Source: an uncultured Collinsella sp. (GTDB lineage: Bacteria; Actinomycetota; Coriobacteriia; Coriobacteriales; Coriobacteriaceae). Taken from it: DNA of 10,265 nt. The notes under the pieces are model-generated. The model was not told where the DNA came from. It saw only the letters and a list, made by a program, of their open reading frames with translations, and did not search any database. This document shows positions 1 through 7,092 of the stretch, one piece after another (within the stretch, counting starts at the first letter, position 1; each line of letters begins with the position of its first letter). Where the stretch lies: contig CAAFMM010000438.1 of the NCBI GenBank assembly GCA_900764025.1, positions 1 through 10,265 on the forward strand, given 5' to 3'. The translations under genes and the position numbers were made by a program.

Positions 1-47
1 ATCCGGCGTTTACGGTGGAGTCTGGCGATGTCGATGCGGACGTCTGA
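1..47 (+). CDS. 3' end of an unidentified protein (partial)
   Basis: Reading in the third frame gives the tail PAFTVESGDVDADV followed by TGA at 45-47. The acidic, Val/Asp-rich tail with GTC, GAC and GCG codons matches the codon style of the window, and a terminator-like hairpin follows 28 bases later. The other two forward frames give Arg/Trp-rich peptides that look less natural. Only about 14 codons are visible, so no function can be assigned. Whether this frame is the coding one is likely but not certain. Confidence 0.5.
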   Translation, partial: PAFTVESGDVDADV

Positions 48-75
48 TTCACGGCAATAAAACAGCGAGCGGGGC

Positions 76-102
76 GCGGACGTGAACTACGTCCCGCTTT
101 TT
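76..102 (+). terminator. Rho-independent terminator of the upstream gene
   Basis: An eight-pair GC-rich stem (76-83 with 89-97, one bulged C at 93) encloses the five-base loop GAACT and runs directly into TTTTT at 98-102. It sits 28 bases after the TGA at 45-47 and points away from the convergent DUF389 gene, as expected for the end of the upstream plus-strand transcript. Confidence 0.7.
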
Positions 103-150
103 GCATGTGCCTGCGTCGCGTCTGAGCTTCGCCGCGACTTGCGCCTGTGC

Positions 151-173
151 GCGGGAGCCATCCCATGCTCCGC
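151..173 (-). terminator. Hairpin after the DUF389 gene, possible terminator
   Basis: Arms at 151-158 and 167-173 pair (GCGGGAGC with GCTCCGC, one bulged G) around an eight-base loop. The hairpin begins one base past the minus-strand stop codon at 175-177. No T-run follows on the minus strand, so it may be a weak or Rho-assisted terminator or an mRNA 3'-end stabiliser. Confidence 0.35.
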
Positions 174-174
174 A

Positions 175-1314
175 TTACTCCACATCAAACTCCACGCGGT
201 CGAGCTCGGGCACGTTGAGGTCGATGAGCTTGCGGGCGACGCGGCGGTCGTGTGCCCCAAGCGCCTCGCCTGTCGTCACATGGGCGACAATTTCGCGCTC
301 GACGATGCCCTCCTCGTCGCCTTCGGTGGTCGAGGTCTCGACGGCAACGGTGTAATCCTTAAAGCCCGGCAGCACCGCGGCGAGCTCGCGCGTGGTTTCG
401 GTGACGCCGTAGCCGTCCTGCACGCCGGCCTGCGCCGAGCCAATGGAACCCGCGGTCATAACGATGCAGGGGATGGCAAAGACTACCGTGCCCACAATAA
501 TGCGGCGGCGCACCTTGCGTGACAGCTCGTCGACCTCGGCGTTTTCCTTGGCGGTCACAATGCCGTCGCCGTTGAGATCACGCTTGAGCGGTACACGTAA
601 AAGAAGCAATACGGCTTCGGCCGCCAGCGCGATAAAGACGACGTTGATGCCAAACTCGTAGAGGGCTGAGAGGAACAGCGACCCGCTCGCGATGGCAATG
701 CCATAACCCGCCGCGCACAGGGGCGGCATGAGCGCGGTCGCCACGGCCACGCCGGCGATGAGCGTGGCGGGTTCCTGGTCGCGCGAGTTGCCCAGGCCAC
801 CCGCAAAGCCGCCCGCGAGCGCGACGGCAAGGTCCCACACGGTGGGCGTCGAGTTGTCGATAATGGCGGCCGTGGTGGTGCCGAGGAGCGAGAGCTTAAA
901 GTACAACGTGGATGTGACCAGGCAAAAGGCCATTTGCAGCGCAAGGCTGGCGACGGCTTCGACGGTAATCTCGCGGTCGAGCGTGGCGATGCCATATGCC
1001 ATGGCAAGGACCGATCCCATAAGCGGGCAGATGAGCATGGCGCCCACGATGGCGATGTCCGAATCGATATCGAGGCCGATGCTTGCGATGAGCATGGCGA
1101 TGATGAGGATACACAGGTGAGAGCCAGTCAGACGCGCGCCGTTTACAAAACGCTTGCGGATCACGTGATAGGGCGCGCGTCCCTCGCGAATGTTGAATGC
1201 GCGCTTGAGGAAGCGGGTGATGTTTTCCATGGCTTCGCTATGAGCGGGGCGGATGCCGTGACGCCGATGATGACGCTCGCGCAGTCGCTTGATCTGTTGT
1301 TTGTCGAGTTCCAT
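175..1314 (-). CDS. DUF389 family (TIGR00341-like) integral membrane protein
   Basis: This predicted protein has 379 residues. A basic cytoplasmic N-terminus (about 1-65, rich in Arg and His) is followed by closely spaced hydrophobic segments at roughly 66-82, 86-110, 118-136, 143-172, 183-210, 212-240 and 272-295. A soluble C-terminal part (about 296-379) follows. The stretch around 86-102 (IAIVGAMLICPLMGSVLAM) is the conserved DUF389 core, and the ATALMPPLCAAGYG stretch (192-205) also fits. The family has no firmly established biochemical role. I chose the ATG at 1312-1314 because GAGG lies five bases upstream. The in-frame ATG at 1440 would add 42 Arg/Pro-rich residues unlike the family. 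A loop at residues 246-257 (DLNGDGIVTAKE) fits an EF-hand calcium-binding loop; positive charges beside it (LKR before, RKVRRR after) suggest it is cytoplasmic. The gene converges with the upstream gene and diverges from the surface-protein gene. Confidence 0.85.
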   Translation of the reverse strand: MELDKQQIKRLRERHHRRHGIRPAHSEAMENITRFLKRAFNIREGRAPYHVIRKRFVNGARLTGSHLCILIIAMLIASIGLDIDSDIAIVGAMLICPLMGSVLAMAYGIATLDREITVEAVASLALQMAFCLVTSTLYFKLSLLGTTTAAIIDNSTPTVWDLAVALAGGFAGGLGNSRDQEPATLIAGVAVATALMPPLCAAGYGIAIASGSLFLSALYEFGINVVFIALAAEAVLLLLRVPLKRDLNGDGIVTAKENAEVDELSRKVRRRIIVGTVVFAIPCIVMTAGSIGSAQAGVQDGYGVTETTRELAAVLPGFKDYTVAVETSTTEGDEEGIVEREIVAHVTTGEALGAHDRRVARKLIDLNVPELDRVEFDVE

Positions 1315-1621
1315 GTCCACCTCGTTCCAGCGCGGTCCGCGCAACGCGCCCGTTGTCCTAACTCTACACCGTGGCGGGCGGGGTGTCTGTTGGATGCGGA
1401 ATCCGATAGGGCGGATGACGCGGGAGCAAATGCAAATCACAGGCTCAATTCCATCCCGCGAGAATATGATGCACCAGCTCCTTCAAATGTGACGAAACTG
1501 TGAAGCACGAGAGCGTGAATTTCAAAAAATACGCTGGTCGCCAATGTTGCGCAACAGAATTCAAAAATCGACAGCTACCGTTTGATACGTATGGATACAT
1601 CCGTGTCAAAGGGAGAAAGCC
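1315..1621. promoter_or_regulatory. Divergent intergenic region between the DUF389 and surface-protein genes
   Basis: This 307-base gap has no convincing gene. On the minus strand a TAGAGT (1361-1366) could be the DUF389 -10 box, with no good -35. On the plus strand TCGACA (1568-1573) and TATGGA (1590-1595), separated by 16 bases, are the best promoter-like pair for the surface-protein gene. The stretch from about 1500 to 1610 is visibly more AT-rich than its surroundings, which fits a promoter. A clear Shine-Dalgarno sequence, GGGAG at 1611-1615, stands six bases before the ATG at 1622. The -10/-35 assignments are weak; the RBS is firm. Confidence 0.4.
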
Positions 1622-4600
1622 ATGGCAAACTACAGTCCACAACACTTTGAGCCTCGGGCCAAGGCCGTCAACGTCAAGGGCGTTGCCAACCGCGCCGTCG
1701 CAACCGTTTTGACGGCGGGCCTCATCGCTCAGCCGCTCATGTCGCCGCTGGCGGCAATCGCCGCACCGTCAACCGATAACGGCGATTCTGTTCAGGGGGG
1801 GGGTAGTTCTGTAGAGAATACCGTTGCCGCCGGTAACCAAGCGGTCGTAAAGACGGCTGCCCAGCTGGCCGAGGAGTCGGCAAAGCAGCTCAAGGACGCT
1901 CAGGCCGCCTACGATGCCGCCCAGAAGAAGGCCGACGCGGCGGGTCAGTCTCAAAAGCAGGCTCAGCAGCAAAAGGATCAGGCCTCGCAGGCAGTAAGCG
2001 ACAACGAAATCGAGCAGAACGCAGCAGAAGTCGCCGCGCTTCAGGAGAAGATCGACGAGCTTAAGGCAGCCGTCGAAAAGACCGAGCAGCAGCAGAAGAA
2101 GCTGGGCGACCTGAACGATCAGCTCGAACAGGCCAACAAGAGTGTCGAGGATAAGACCCAGGCGCTCAAGGACGCCAAGGCAAAGCAGGATGAGGCCAAG
2201 AAGGCCCTCGACGATGCCCAGGCCAAGCTCGAGGCCATGGGTATGGACGAGTACGAGGCCGCCAAGAAGGCCGTCGAGGACGCGCAGGCAAAGCTCGATG
2301 ACGCCAATAAGGCCGTTACTGCTGCACAGGCCAATCTGGACCAGGCCAAGGCTGCCGAGGCCAGCGCTCAGCAGGAAAAGAAGGACACTGAGGCCGCTCT
2401 GACTTCCGCCCAGGCCAAGAAGCAGGAGACTGCCGCTGCGCTCGCAGCCGCAACCACCGCGCGCGATAACGCCCAGCAGAAGTTCAACCAGGCGCAGGCC
2501 GCGCTCGATGCTGCCGTCTCGGGTACGGGTGTTGACCTGAGTGCGCTTGAGGCCGCCAAGATCGCTGCTGCTGGTGAGCTCAAGACCGCGCAGACGGAGC
2601 TCAATGCCGCGACGGATGCCGACGCCACCGCACAGGCGAACCTGCAGGCCGCGCAGACTGCCGCCACCGCCGCACAGGAGAAGGCCAACGCCGCCAATGC
2701 CGCCGTGGCATCTGCCCAGTCTGCATACGATGCGGCAAACAAGGAGTACAAGGACGCGGCCAGTAAGCGTGACGCCGCCAAGGCCGCATACGAGAAGGCA
2801 CAGCAGACCGAGGCAGACAAGAAGACCGCGTACGATAAGCTTGTCGAAGTTCGCAAGCAGAAGCGCAGCGAGTGGGAGGCAGCCTGCGCCGCTTCGAACG
2901 CCGCGGAAAAGGCTTATGACGCTGCTAATGCCCAGGTTGAGGCTCTTGAGCAGCAGATTGCAGACCTAAAGTCCAACATGACCGTTGACCAGGAAGTCAT
3001 CAGTCAGGGTATGTTCGGCTTCATGAACTACATCATCGGCGGCAGCCAGTTCACAGCCACGCAGAAGTCGAATGCAAGCACTGCCGCGTCGATGCTCATG
3101 GGGACGACAGATAAACAATCCTGGTATGATAGTTACGTCGATCAGGACATGTCTCGCGACACAAATCCGCTCTCCTTGGAGCAGATGCGTAACGCCCTGA
3201 CCTATCTCGATACCCAGAACAACCTCCGCAAGGCGAACGGTCAGTCGGAGCTCAGCGTCAGCCTCCGCATGACTGCGGCAGCCGCACTTAATACATCATA
3301 TTCATCGAACATCTGGGGACACTCGAACTGCTATTTCGATCAAGGTGAGAACCTTGCAGGCGGCGGCGGAGCATACACCGGAGGCGAGACCGAGGATACC
3401 CTCGGCTGGCCATATACCGGGCTCTACACCCAGGAGAAAGAGGCATTCGATAAATACGTCGCGCAGTATGGCGACGAACTCGGTAGCCATCGATATGATT
3501 CCTACTATATCTACCAGCACTACAACAGCATCTACCATGAGTGCGGGCACTATCTCAACATCATCGATGCTGGCGCGAAGGCTATCGGCATCGCGACAGG
3601 TAGCGGTAAGAACACCGATTCCGAGGTAACCGTTTTCGACTATAGCGGGAGCACGGGGCAGAAGGATTTCACTGTTTCCGAGTTCAAGAAGCTCGTCAAC
3701 GACTACATCGATTCTGCCTATAACGCTGGCGGCACGCAGGCGCAGAAGGCGCAACTCAAGGAGCTCCAGAGCAAGCTCGCCGAGGCGCAGAAGACGCTGG
3801 GCACGGCCGATACGGCATATCTCGCTGCTCTCAATAATCAGAAAGACGCACAAGACGCCTATACCGCGGCCGACACGAACGCGAACACCGCCAAGGGCGA
3901 GTACGAGAAGGCCAAGTCCGGCACCGCCGCCGCGAAGACGGCATACGACGCCGCGAAGGACGCACTCGGCGGAATCGACATCGAGTCCCTCAAGCAGAAC
4001 CTCGATGCCGCCAAGTCCGAGGCGACCGCCGCGCAGACCGCGCTCGACGAGGCGAACTCCAAGCTCACCGATTGCCAGACGAATGCAGCCGATGCCGCTG
4101 CTCGTAAGGCGAAGGCTCGCAGCGCCCGCGATGCTGCCAAGGTAAAGTCCGACCAGGCCAGCGAGGCGTATGACAACGCCACGGCTTCGGTCAAGGACCT
4201 TGCCGCCAAGCGCGATGCCGCCCAGGCGGACCTTGCGAATAAGCAGGGCTCGCTTGACGAGGCCAAGAAGGCCGACGGCGCTGCCCAGGCTGGCGTTGAC
4301 AAGGCTCAGGCCGCAGATACACACGCCGCGACCGCTCTTTCGGACGCCAGGCAGGCAGTTGCCGCCAAGACGCAGGCCCTGTCCGACGCACAGGCGAAGG
4401 CCAAGGCCGCCGAGGGCGAGCTTGCCACCGCAAACAAGGCCTTCGAGCGCTTCGCCGGCGCCCAGAAGGCGGTCGACGACGCCAAGGCCGCCTATGACGC
4501 TGCCGTCGCCGGTGTCGCCGATGCCCAGAAGCAGCTCGAGGCCGCCAACGAAGCCGTCGTCGATGCGAACCTCGATATCTTCAAGGCCAAGGCCGAGCTT

Positions 4601-5077
4601 GCCAGCGATGAGGCACTCAAGGCCGATCTTGAGGCTGTCGACCATAAGGCATCCCTTGCCGCGGGCACGACGGGCAACGAGAAGCTGGTTAAGCTGAACG
4701 CTGCCTACGCTCGCTATAAGGCTGCCGTCGATGCCGCCGCTGGTCTCAAGGCTGCTCTGAGCGATGCCGATGCCAAACTGTCCGATGCCAACGACGCCTA
4801 TGCCGCCGCGCTTGCCGAGCTTGGCGATGCCAAGGATGCCCTGGCTGCCGCACAGGCCGAGTACGACAAGTATCATCCCAAGGCTGAGCCGCAGGCCAAG
4901 CCTCAGGTTGCGCAGGCTGCTGCAAAGGCCCCCGTTGCCAAGAAGAAGGCTGCGAACGCTGCGCTCGCCCAGACTGGCGACAATTCCGCTCTTGCGGGCG
5001 AGGTGTTCGTCATCGGCGGTATCACCCTCGTGGCCGCTGGTGTGACGCTGAGCGATCGTCGTCGCAAGCAGATGTAG
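1622..5077 (+). CDS. Sortase-anchored coiled-coil surface protein with a central CAP/SCP domain
   Basis: This predicted protein has 1151 residues, in order as follows. A signal peptide covers 1-47: basic start, hydrophobic AVATVLTAGLIAQPL, and an AIA site before A48. A short linker carries a poly-Gly run (59-61). A long Ala/Lys/Asp/Gln-rich coiled coil runs from about 75 to 455. A CAP (SCP/PR-1) domain occupies about 463-685. A second coiled coil of the same style runs from about 705 to 1085. A Pro/Ala/Lys linker follows, then LAQTGD (1115-1120), a hydrophobic segment and the basic tail RRRKQM. In the CAP domain GHS (H567), GENLA (E576) and HECGHY (E640, H643) match the four cavity residues of the family. 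C570 and C641 could form a disulfide. CAP domains in bacterial surface proteins have mostly unknown targets; some family members bind sterols or lipids and some are proteases. I infer a wall-anchored stalk displaying the CAP domain, perhaps for host or matrix contact. The start is supported by GGGAG six bases upstream. A G9 tract lies in codons 58-61, and the CAP segment differs in composition from its flanks. Confidence 0.9.
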   Translation: MANYSPQHFEPRAKAVNVKGVANRAVATVLTAGLIAQPLMSPLAAIAAPSTDNGDSVQGGGSSVENTVAAGNQAVVKTAAQLAEESAKQLKDAQAAYDAAQKKADAAGQSQKQAQQQKDQASQAVSDNEIEQNAAEVAALQEKIDELKAAVEKTEQQQKKLGDLNDQLEQANKSVEDKTQALKDAKAKQDEAKKALDDAQAKLEAMGMDEYEAAKKAVEDAQAKLDDANKAVTAAQANLDQAKAAEASAQQEKKDTEAALTSAQAKKQETAAALAAATTARDNAQQKFNQAQAALDAAVSGTGVDLSALEAAKIAAAGELKTAQTELNAATDADATAQANLQAAQTAATAAQEKANAANAAVASAQSAYDAANKEYKDAASKRDAAKAAYEKAQQTEADKKTAYDKLVEVRKQKRSEWEAACAASNAAEKAYDAANAQVEALEQQIADLKSNMTVDQEVISQGMFGFMNYIIGGSQFTATQKSNASTAASMLMGTTDKQSWYDSYVDQDMSRDTNPLSLEQMRNALTYLDTQNNLRKANGQSELSVSLRMTAAAALNTSYSSNIWGHSNCYFDQGENLAGGGGAYTGGETEDTLGWPYTGLYTQEKEAFDKYVAQYGDELGSHRYDSYYIYQHYNSIYHECGHYLNIIDAGAKAIGIATGSGKNTDSEVTVFDYSGSTGQKDFTVSEFKKLVNDYIDSAYNAGGTQAQKAQLKELQSKLAEAQKTLGTADTAYLAALNNQKDAQDAYTAADTNANTAKGEYEKAKSGTAAAKTAYDAAKDALGGIDIESLKQNLDAAKSEATAAQTALDEANSKLTDCQTNAADAAARKAKARSARDAAKVKSDQASEAYDNATASVKDLAAKRDAAQADLANKQGSLDEAKKADGAAQAGVDKAQAADTHAATALSDARQAVAAKTQALSDAQAKAKAAEGELATANKAFERFAGAQKAVDDAKAAYDAAVAGVADAQKQLEAANEAVVDANLDIFKAKAELASDEALKADLEAVDHKASLAAGTTGNEKLVKLNAAYARYKAAVDAAAGLKAALSDADAKLSDANDAYAAALAELGDAKDALAAAQAEYDKYHPKAEPQAKPQVAQAAAKAPVAKKKAANAALAQTGDNSALAGEVFVIGGITLVAAGVTLSDRRRKQM
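1795..1803 (+). repeat. G9 homopolymer inside the coding sequence (candidate phase-variation tract)
   Basis: Nine consecutive G residues end the codon CAG (Q58) and make G59-G61 of the surface protein, 11-14 residues after the predicted signal-peptide cleavage. As written the frame is open. With ten Gs the frame reads three Gly codons and then TAG, giving 61 residues. With eight Gs it reads GGG GGG GTA GTT CTG TAG, giving 63 residues. I noticed no other G tract of this length in the window. Phase variation at coding G tracts is well known in other bacteria; that it operates here is inference. Homopolymer sequencing error is the main alternative. Confidence 0.75.
4964..5077 (+). other. C-terminal cell-wall sorting signal (LAQTG type)
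   Basis: The last 37 codons of the surface protein encode LAQTGD, then a roughly 20-residue hydrophobic stretch (ALAGEVFVIGGITLVAAGVTL) and the basic tail SDRRRKQM. This is the three-part sortase signal with Ala in place of the usual Pro at position 2 (LAxTG). Such variants are used by some class E-type sortases of high-GC Gram-positives. No sortase gene lies in the window. Confidence 0.8.
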
Positions 5078-5144
5078 CGTTTCGAGCGTAGATTCTGCAA
5101 CGAACTTCGGTTCATAGCAGGAACGCTTCGATAGCTTAACCGAT

Positions 5145-5190
5145 AAGGCCGGCGCGCTGTTAAACGCAGCGCGCCGGCCTTTCTTTGTTT
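5145..5190 (+). terminator. Strong terminator of the surface-protein gene
   Basis: A perfect inverted repeat of 13 GC-rich pairs (5147-5159 with 5167-5179), extendable by two A-T pairs, surrounds the loop TTAAACG. It is followed by TTTCTTTGTTT. It lies about 70 bases after the TAG at 5075-5077 and is the strongest terminator in the window. Confidence 0.92.
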
Positions 5191-5197
5191 CGATATC

Positions 5198-5237
5198 AAA
5201 AAGCCCGGTCGGCAGCCGCAAAAGCTACCGACCGGGC
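5198..5237 (-). terminator. Rho-independent terminator of the OPT transporter gene
   Basis: A perfect 10-pair stem (5203-5212 with 5228-5237), extended across one mismatch by three more pairs, encloses the loop CGCAAAA. On the minus strand it is followed by TTTTT (5198-5202). It ends the minus-strand OPT transcript and lies back-to-back with the plus-strand terminator of the surface-protein gene. Confidence 0.88.
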
Positions 5238-5260
5238 AAGCCGTAGGCAATATGGTTGCT

Positions 5261-5278
5261 GTCGAGCAGCTGCTCGAC
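5261..5278. repeat. 18-bp perfect palindrome abutting the OPT stop codon
   Basis: GTCGAGCAGCTGCTCGAC reads the same on both strands and touches the minus-strand stop codon (5279-5281). As RNA it can form a seven-pair stem with the tetraloop AGCU. The separate terminator lies 24 bases further downstream, so this may be a dsDNA-binding dyad, a 3'-UTR stabiliser or chance. Confidence 0.5.
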
Positions 5279-6982
5279 TTAGCCCAGCAGGCTTAAGCCC
5301 ACGGAGACAAACGCCAGGATAACGCCGACGATGGACTCGCCGCCCAGCAGGCCGCTGGCGACAACCAGGCCCTGTTCCTGGAAGGCGGCGTCCTTGGCAG
5401 CCCTTTCCTCGTCAGAAAGACCGGCGGTGGCGTCGCGGTGGGCGGACCACTTGTCGTAGGCGAGTTTGACGCAGGAGCCCAGGAATGCCGTGAGTGACAT
5501 GTAGAACGGCAGGTACACGCCCAGGCCGATCATCATGGCCGGAATGCCGAGCCAGTACATGACGATACCGGCGATAAAGCCGCCAACGAACCACGGCACG
5601 CTCGGGATGCCCGAGACCATGGTGGCGACAACGCTTGCCTGCGCGGCAACAAAGCTCTTGTCGGGGCCAAAGGCGTCCGGGCCATAGGCGGTGACGAGCG
5701 CGACCATGACGGCTGCGGCGACCAGGGCGCCCACGATGCCGCCGATGGCTTGGCCGATCCACTGCGCACGCGGGTTGGTGCCCAGCACGGCGCCGGCCTT
5801 AAAATCGTTCATGACGTCGCCCGCAAGGCCGCACGCCACGGCTACGATGCCGGCGATAAAGAACAGCTTGACCTGAGCAATCTGCGCGAAGGCAGCCACG
5901 ATGAGCATAACGATGAGGCCAAAGATCTCCATAGGGTCGATACCCGTCTGGCCGCAGCTCTGTGCGCTCATGATGGTGGTGACAAAGGTGAACAGCGTCA
6001 CGATGACGGCCGGAACGGGGCCAAGGTCAAGCACGATGGCGATGATCACGGCGATGGCGGCAGCGCCCAGGCCGATGATGCCGGCGTCGAGCTTAAGGGA
6101 GCCCGAGATGAGCGACTGCTCGTCGGTGTCGGTGGAGCTGTCGGCGGCAAGACCGCGGACGATACCGGCGACCTGTGGCAGGATGTCCTTGAGGACGACG
6201 GCGACGCCAAAGCCCATCATGAGGCCCATGCCCAGGGACTTAACAATGCCCTGTGCAGTCACAACGTCGAACAGACCGGCAGCGGTGCCACCCACGATGA
6301 TGCCAAAGTTGCCCAGCAGCGCGCCGGCAAACCAGAACGCGACGGGGGCGAAGCCCACCAAAAAGCCGACGGAGAGCAGCATGGGCGAGTTGTAGATGCC
6401 AAAGGTCACGCCGGGGATGTTGAGCGTGCACAGCATGCTGGGCACCACGCCCAGGGCGTCGCGCAGCACGCTATAGATGCCGGCGATGGCCATGGAACCA
6501 AAGAGCTGCTTGCCGGTCTTGCCGCCGGCCTCGGTTGCGCGCAGGGTCTGAGCTGCGGCGTTGCCGGTGGGGAACTCAAGCGCGGCGTCCACGATAAAGT
6601 GACGGTGGATGAGCGCGGTGGCCAGCAGGCCCAGGATGGTGCCGGCGAGTGCCACGATAAACATGTCGAGCCAGCTGATCTGGTCGGCATAGCCCAGCAT
6701 CCAGGCACCCGGGATGGTAAACGCCAGGCCGCCGGCGACCATGGCGCCTGCGGACATGATGGTGTGGGTGACGTTTGCCTCGTTGAGGCTGGCGTTGCCC
6801 ATGAGCTTAAGGAAGAACAGCGAGATGACGGCAGCGAAGACGATCGGCCAGGGGAGTGCGCCCATCTTGAGGGCGGTGTAGGCCGAGCTTGCCGTGATGA
6901 TCACGCAGCCAAGGACGCCGATGACGACACCGCGCAGCGTGAGTTGCCCGCGCATCGAAGCGCGGTTCGAGGGATTGCTCAT
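5279..6982 (-). CDS. OPT-family (oligopeptide/metal-chelate type) transporter
   Basis: This predicted 567-residue polytopic membrane protein has about 14-16 hydrophobic segments, at or just above the lower end of the length I expect for bacterial OPT proteins. Family hallmarks seen are NEANVTHTI (67-75), the EFPTGNAAAQTL motif (136-147), GTNPRAQWIGQAIGG (401-415), GVYLPFYMSLTAFLG (488-502) and a closing VVASGLLGGESIVGVILAF (540-558). OPT members move small peptides, glutathione-like peptides or metal-siderophore complexes by proton coupling; the substrate here cannot be read from sequence. A hydrophilic acidic loop (about 279-296, DSSTDTDEQ) divides the two halves, and another (511-536) precedes the last segment. 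The start ATG at 6980-6982 has AGGAG seven bases upstream. The upstream leader can fold into an elaborate hairpin, and the gene is divergent from coaX. Confidence 0.9.
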   Translation of the reverse strand: MSNPSNRASMRGQLTLRGVVIGVLGCVIITASSAYTALKMGALPWPIVFAAVISLFFLKLMGNASLNEANVTHTIMSAGAMVAGGLAFTIPGAWMLGYADQISWLDMFIVALAGTILGLLATALIHRHFIVDAALEFPTGNAAAQTLRATEAGGKTGKQLFGSMAIAGIYSVLRDALGVVPSMLCTLNIPGVTFGIYNSPMLLSVGFLVGFAPVAFWFAGALLGNFGIIVGGTAAGLFDVVTAQGIVKSLGMGLMMGFGVAVVLKDILPQVAGIVRGLAADSSTDTDEQSLISGSLKLDAGIIGLGAAAIAVIIAIVLDLGPVPAVIVTLFTFVTTIMSAQSCGQTGIDPMEIFGLIVMLIVAAFAQIAQVKLFFIAGIVAVACGLAGDVMNDFKAGAVLGTNPRAQWIGQAIGGIVGALVAAAVMVALVTAYGPDAFGPDKSFVAAQASVVATMVSGIPSVPWFVGGFIAGIVMYWLGIPAMMIGLGVYLPFYMSLTAFLGSCVKLAYDKWSAHRDATAGLSDEERAAKDAAFQEQGLVVASGLLGGESIVGVILAFVSVGLSLLG

Positions 6983-6999
6983 ATAAAACTCCTTTGCGT

Positions 7000-7044
7000 A
7001 TATCCGCTTCCCCCGGGAGCGCCGCTACGGATACGGCGCGGGAA
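7000..7044 (-). promoter_or_regulatory. Structured 5' leader of the OPT gene with alternative pseudoknot pairing
   Basis: In minus-strand (mRNA) order, CTTCCC (7044-7039) pairs with GGGAAG (7011-7006), and GCGCCG (7038-7033) pairs with CGGCGC (7023-7018). Together they form a 12-pair hairpin with a six-base bulge on the 3' side. Its nine-base loop begins UAUCCG (7032-7027), which is fully complementary to CGGAUA (7005-7000), the six bases directly after the hairpin. The Shine-Dalgarno AGGAG lies just downstream. The pairings are seen directly; a regulatory role is inference, and the sequence matches no riboswitch class that I recognise. Confidence 0.4.
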
Positions 7045-7092
7045 GTCGGGTTACCAAGGGCCGCCGCGTGAGCTCGCGCGCGACCGCGCACC

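Noticed and set aside
1315..1440. A 42-residue N-terminal extension of the DUF389 protein from the ATG at 1440
   Set aside because: The extension is Arg/Pro-rich and unlike the family, has no RBS and covers the likely promoter, whereas the ATG at 1314 has GAGG in the right place.
1622..5077. The surface protein as an SMC/ATPase or a tape-measure-like phage protein
   Set aside because: There are no Walker motifs and no phage genes nearby; the signal peptide, CAP domain and sorting signal explain it as a wall-anchored surface protein.
3302..5221. A 639-codon open frame antisense to the surface-protein gene
   Set aside because: It is a mirror of the Ala/Lys/Asp-rich coiled-coil codons (GCC, AAG and GAC seldom give antisense stops). 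It encodes an implausible Gly/Leu/Arg-rich protein, overlaps two terminators and has no RBS.
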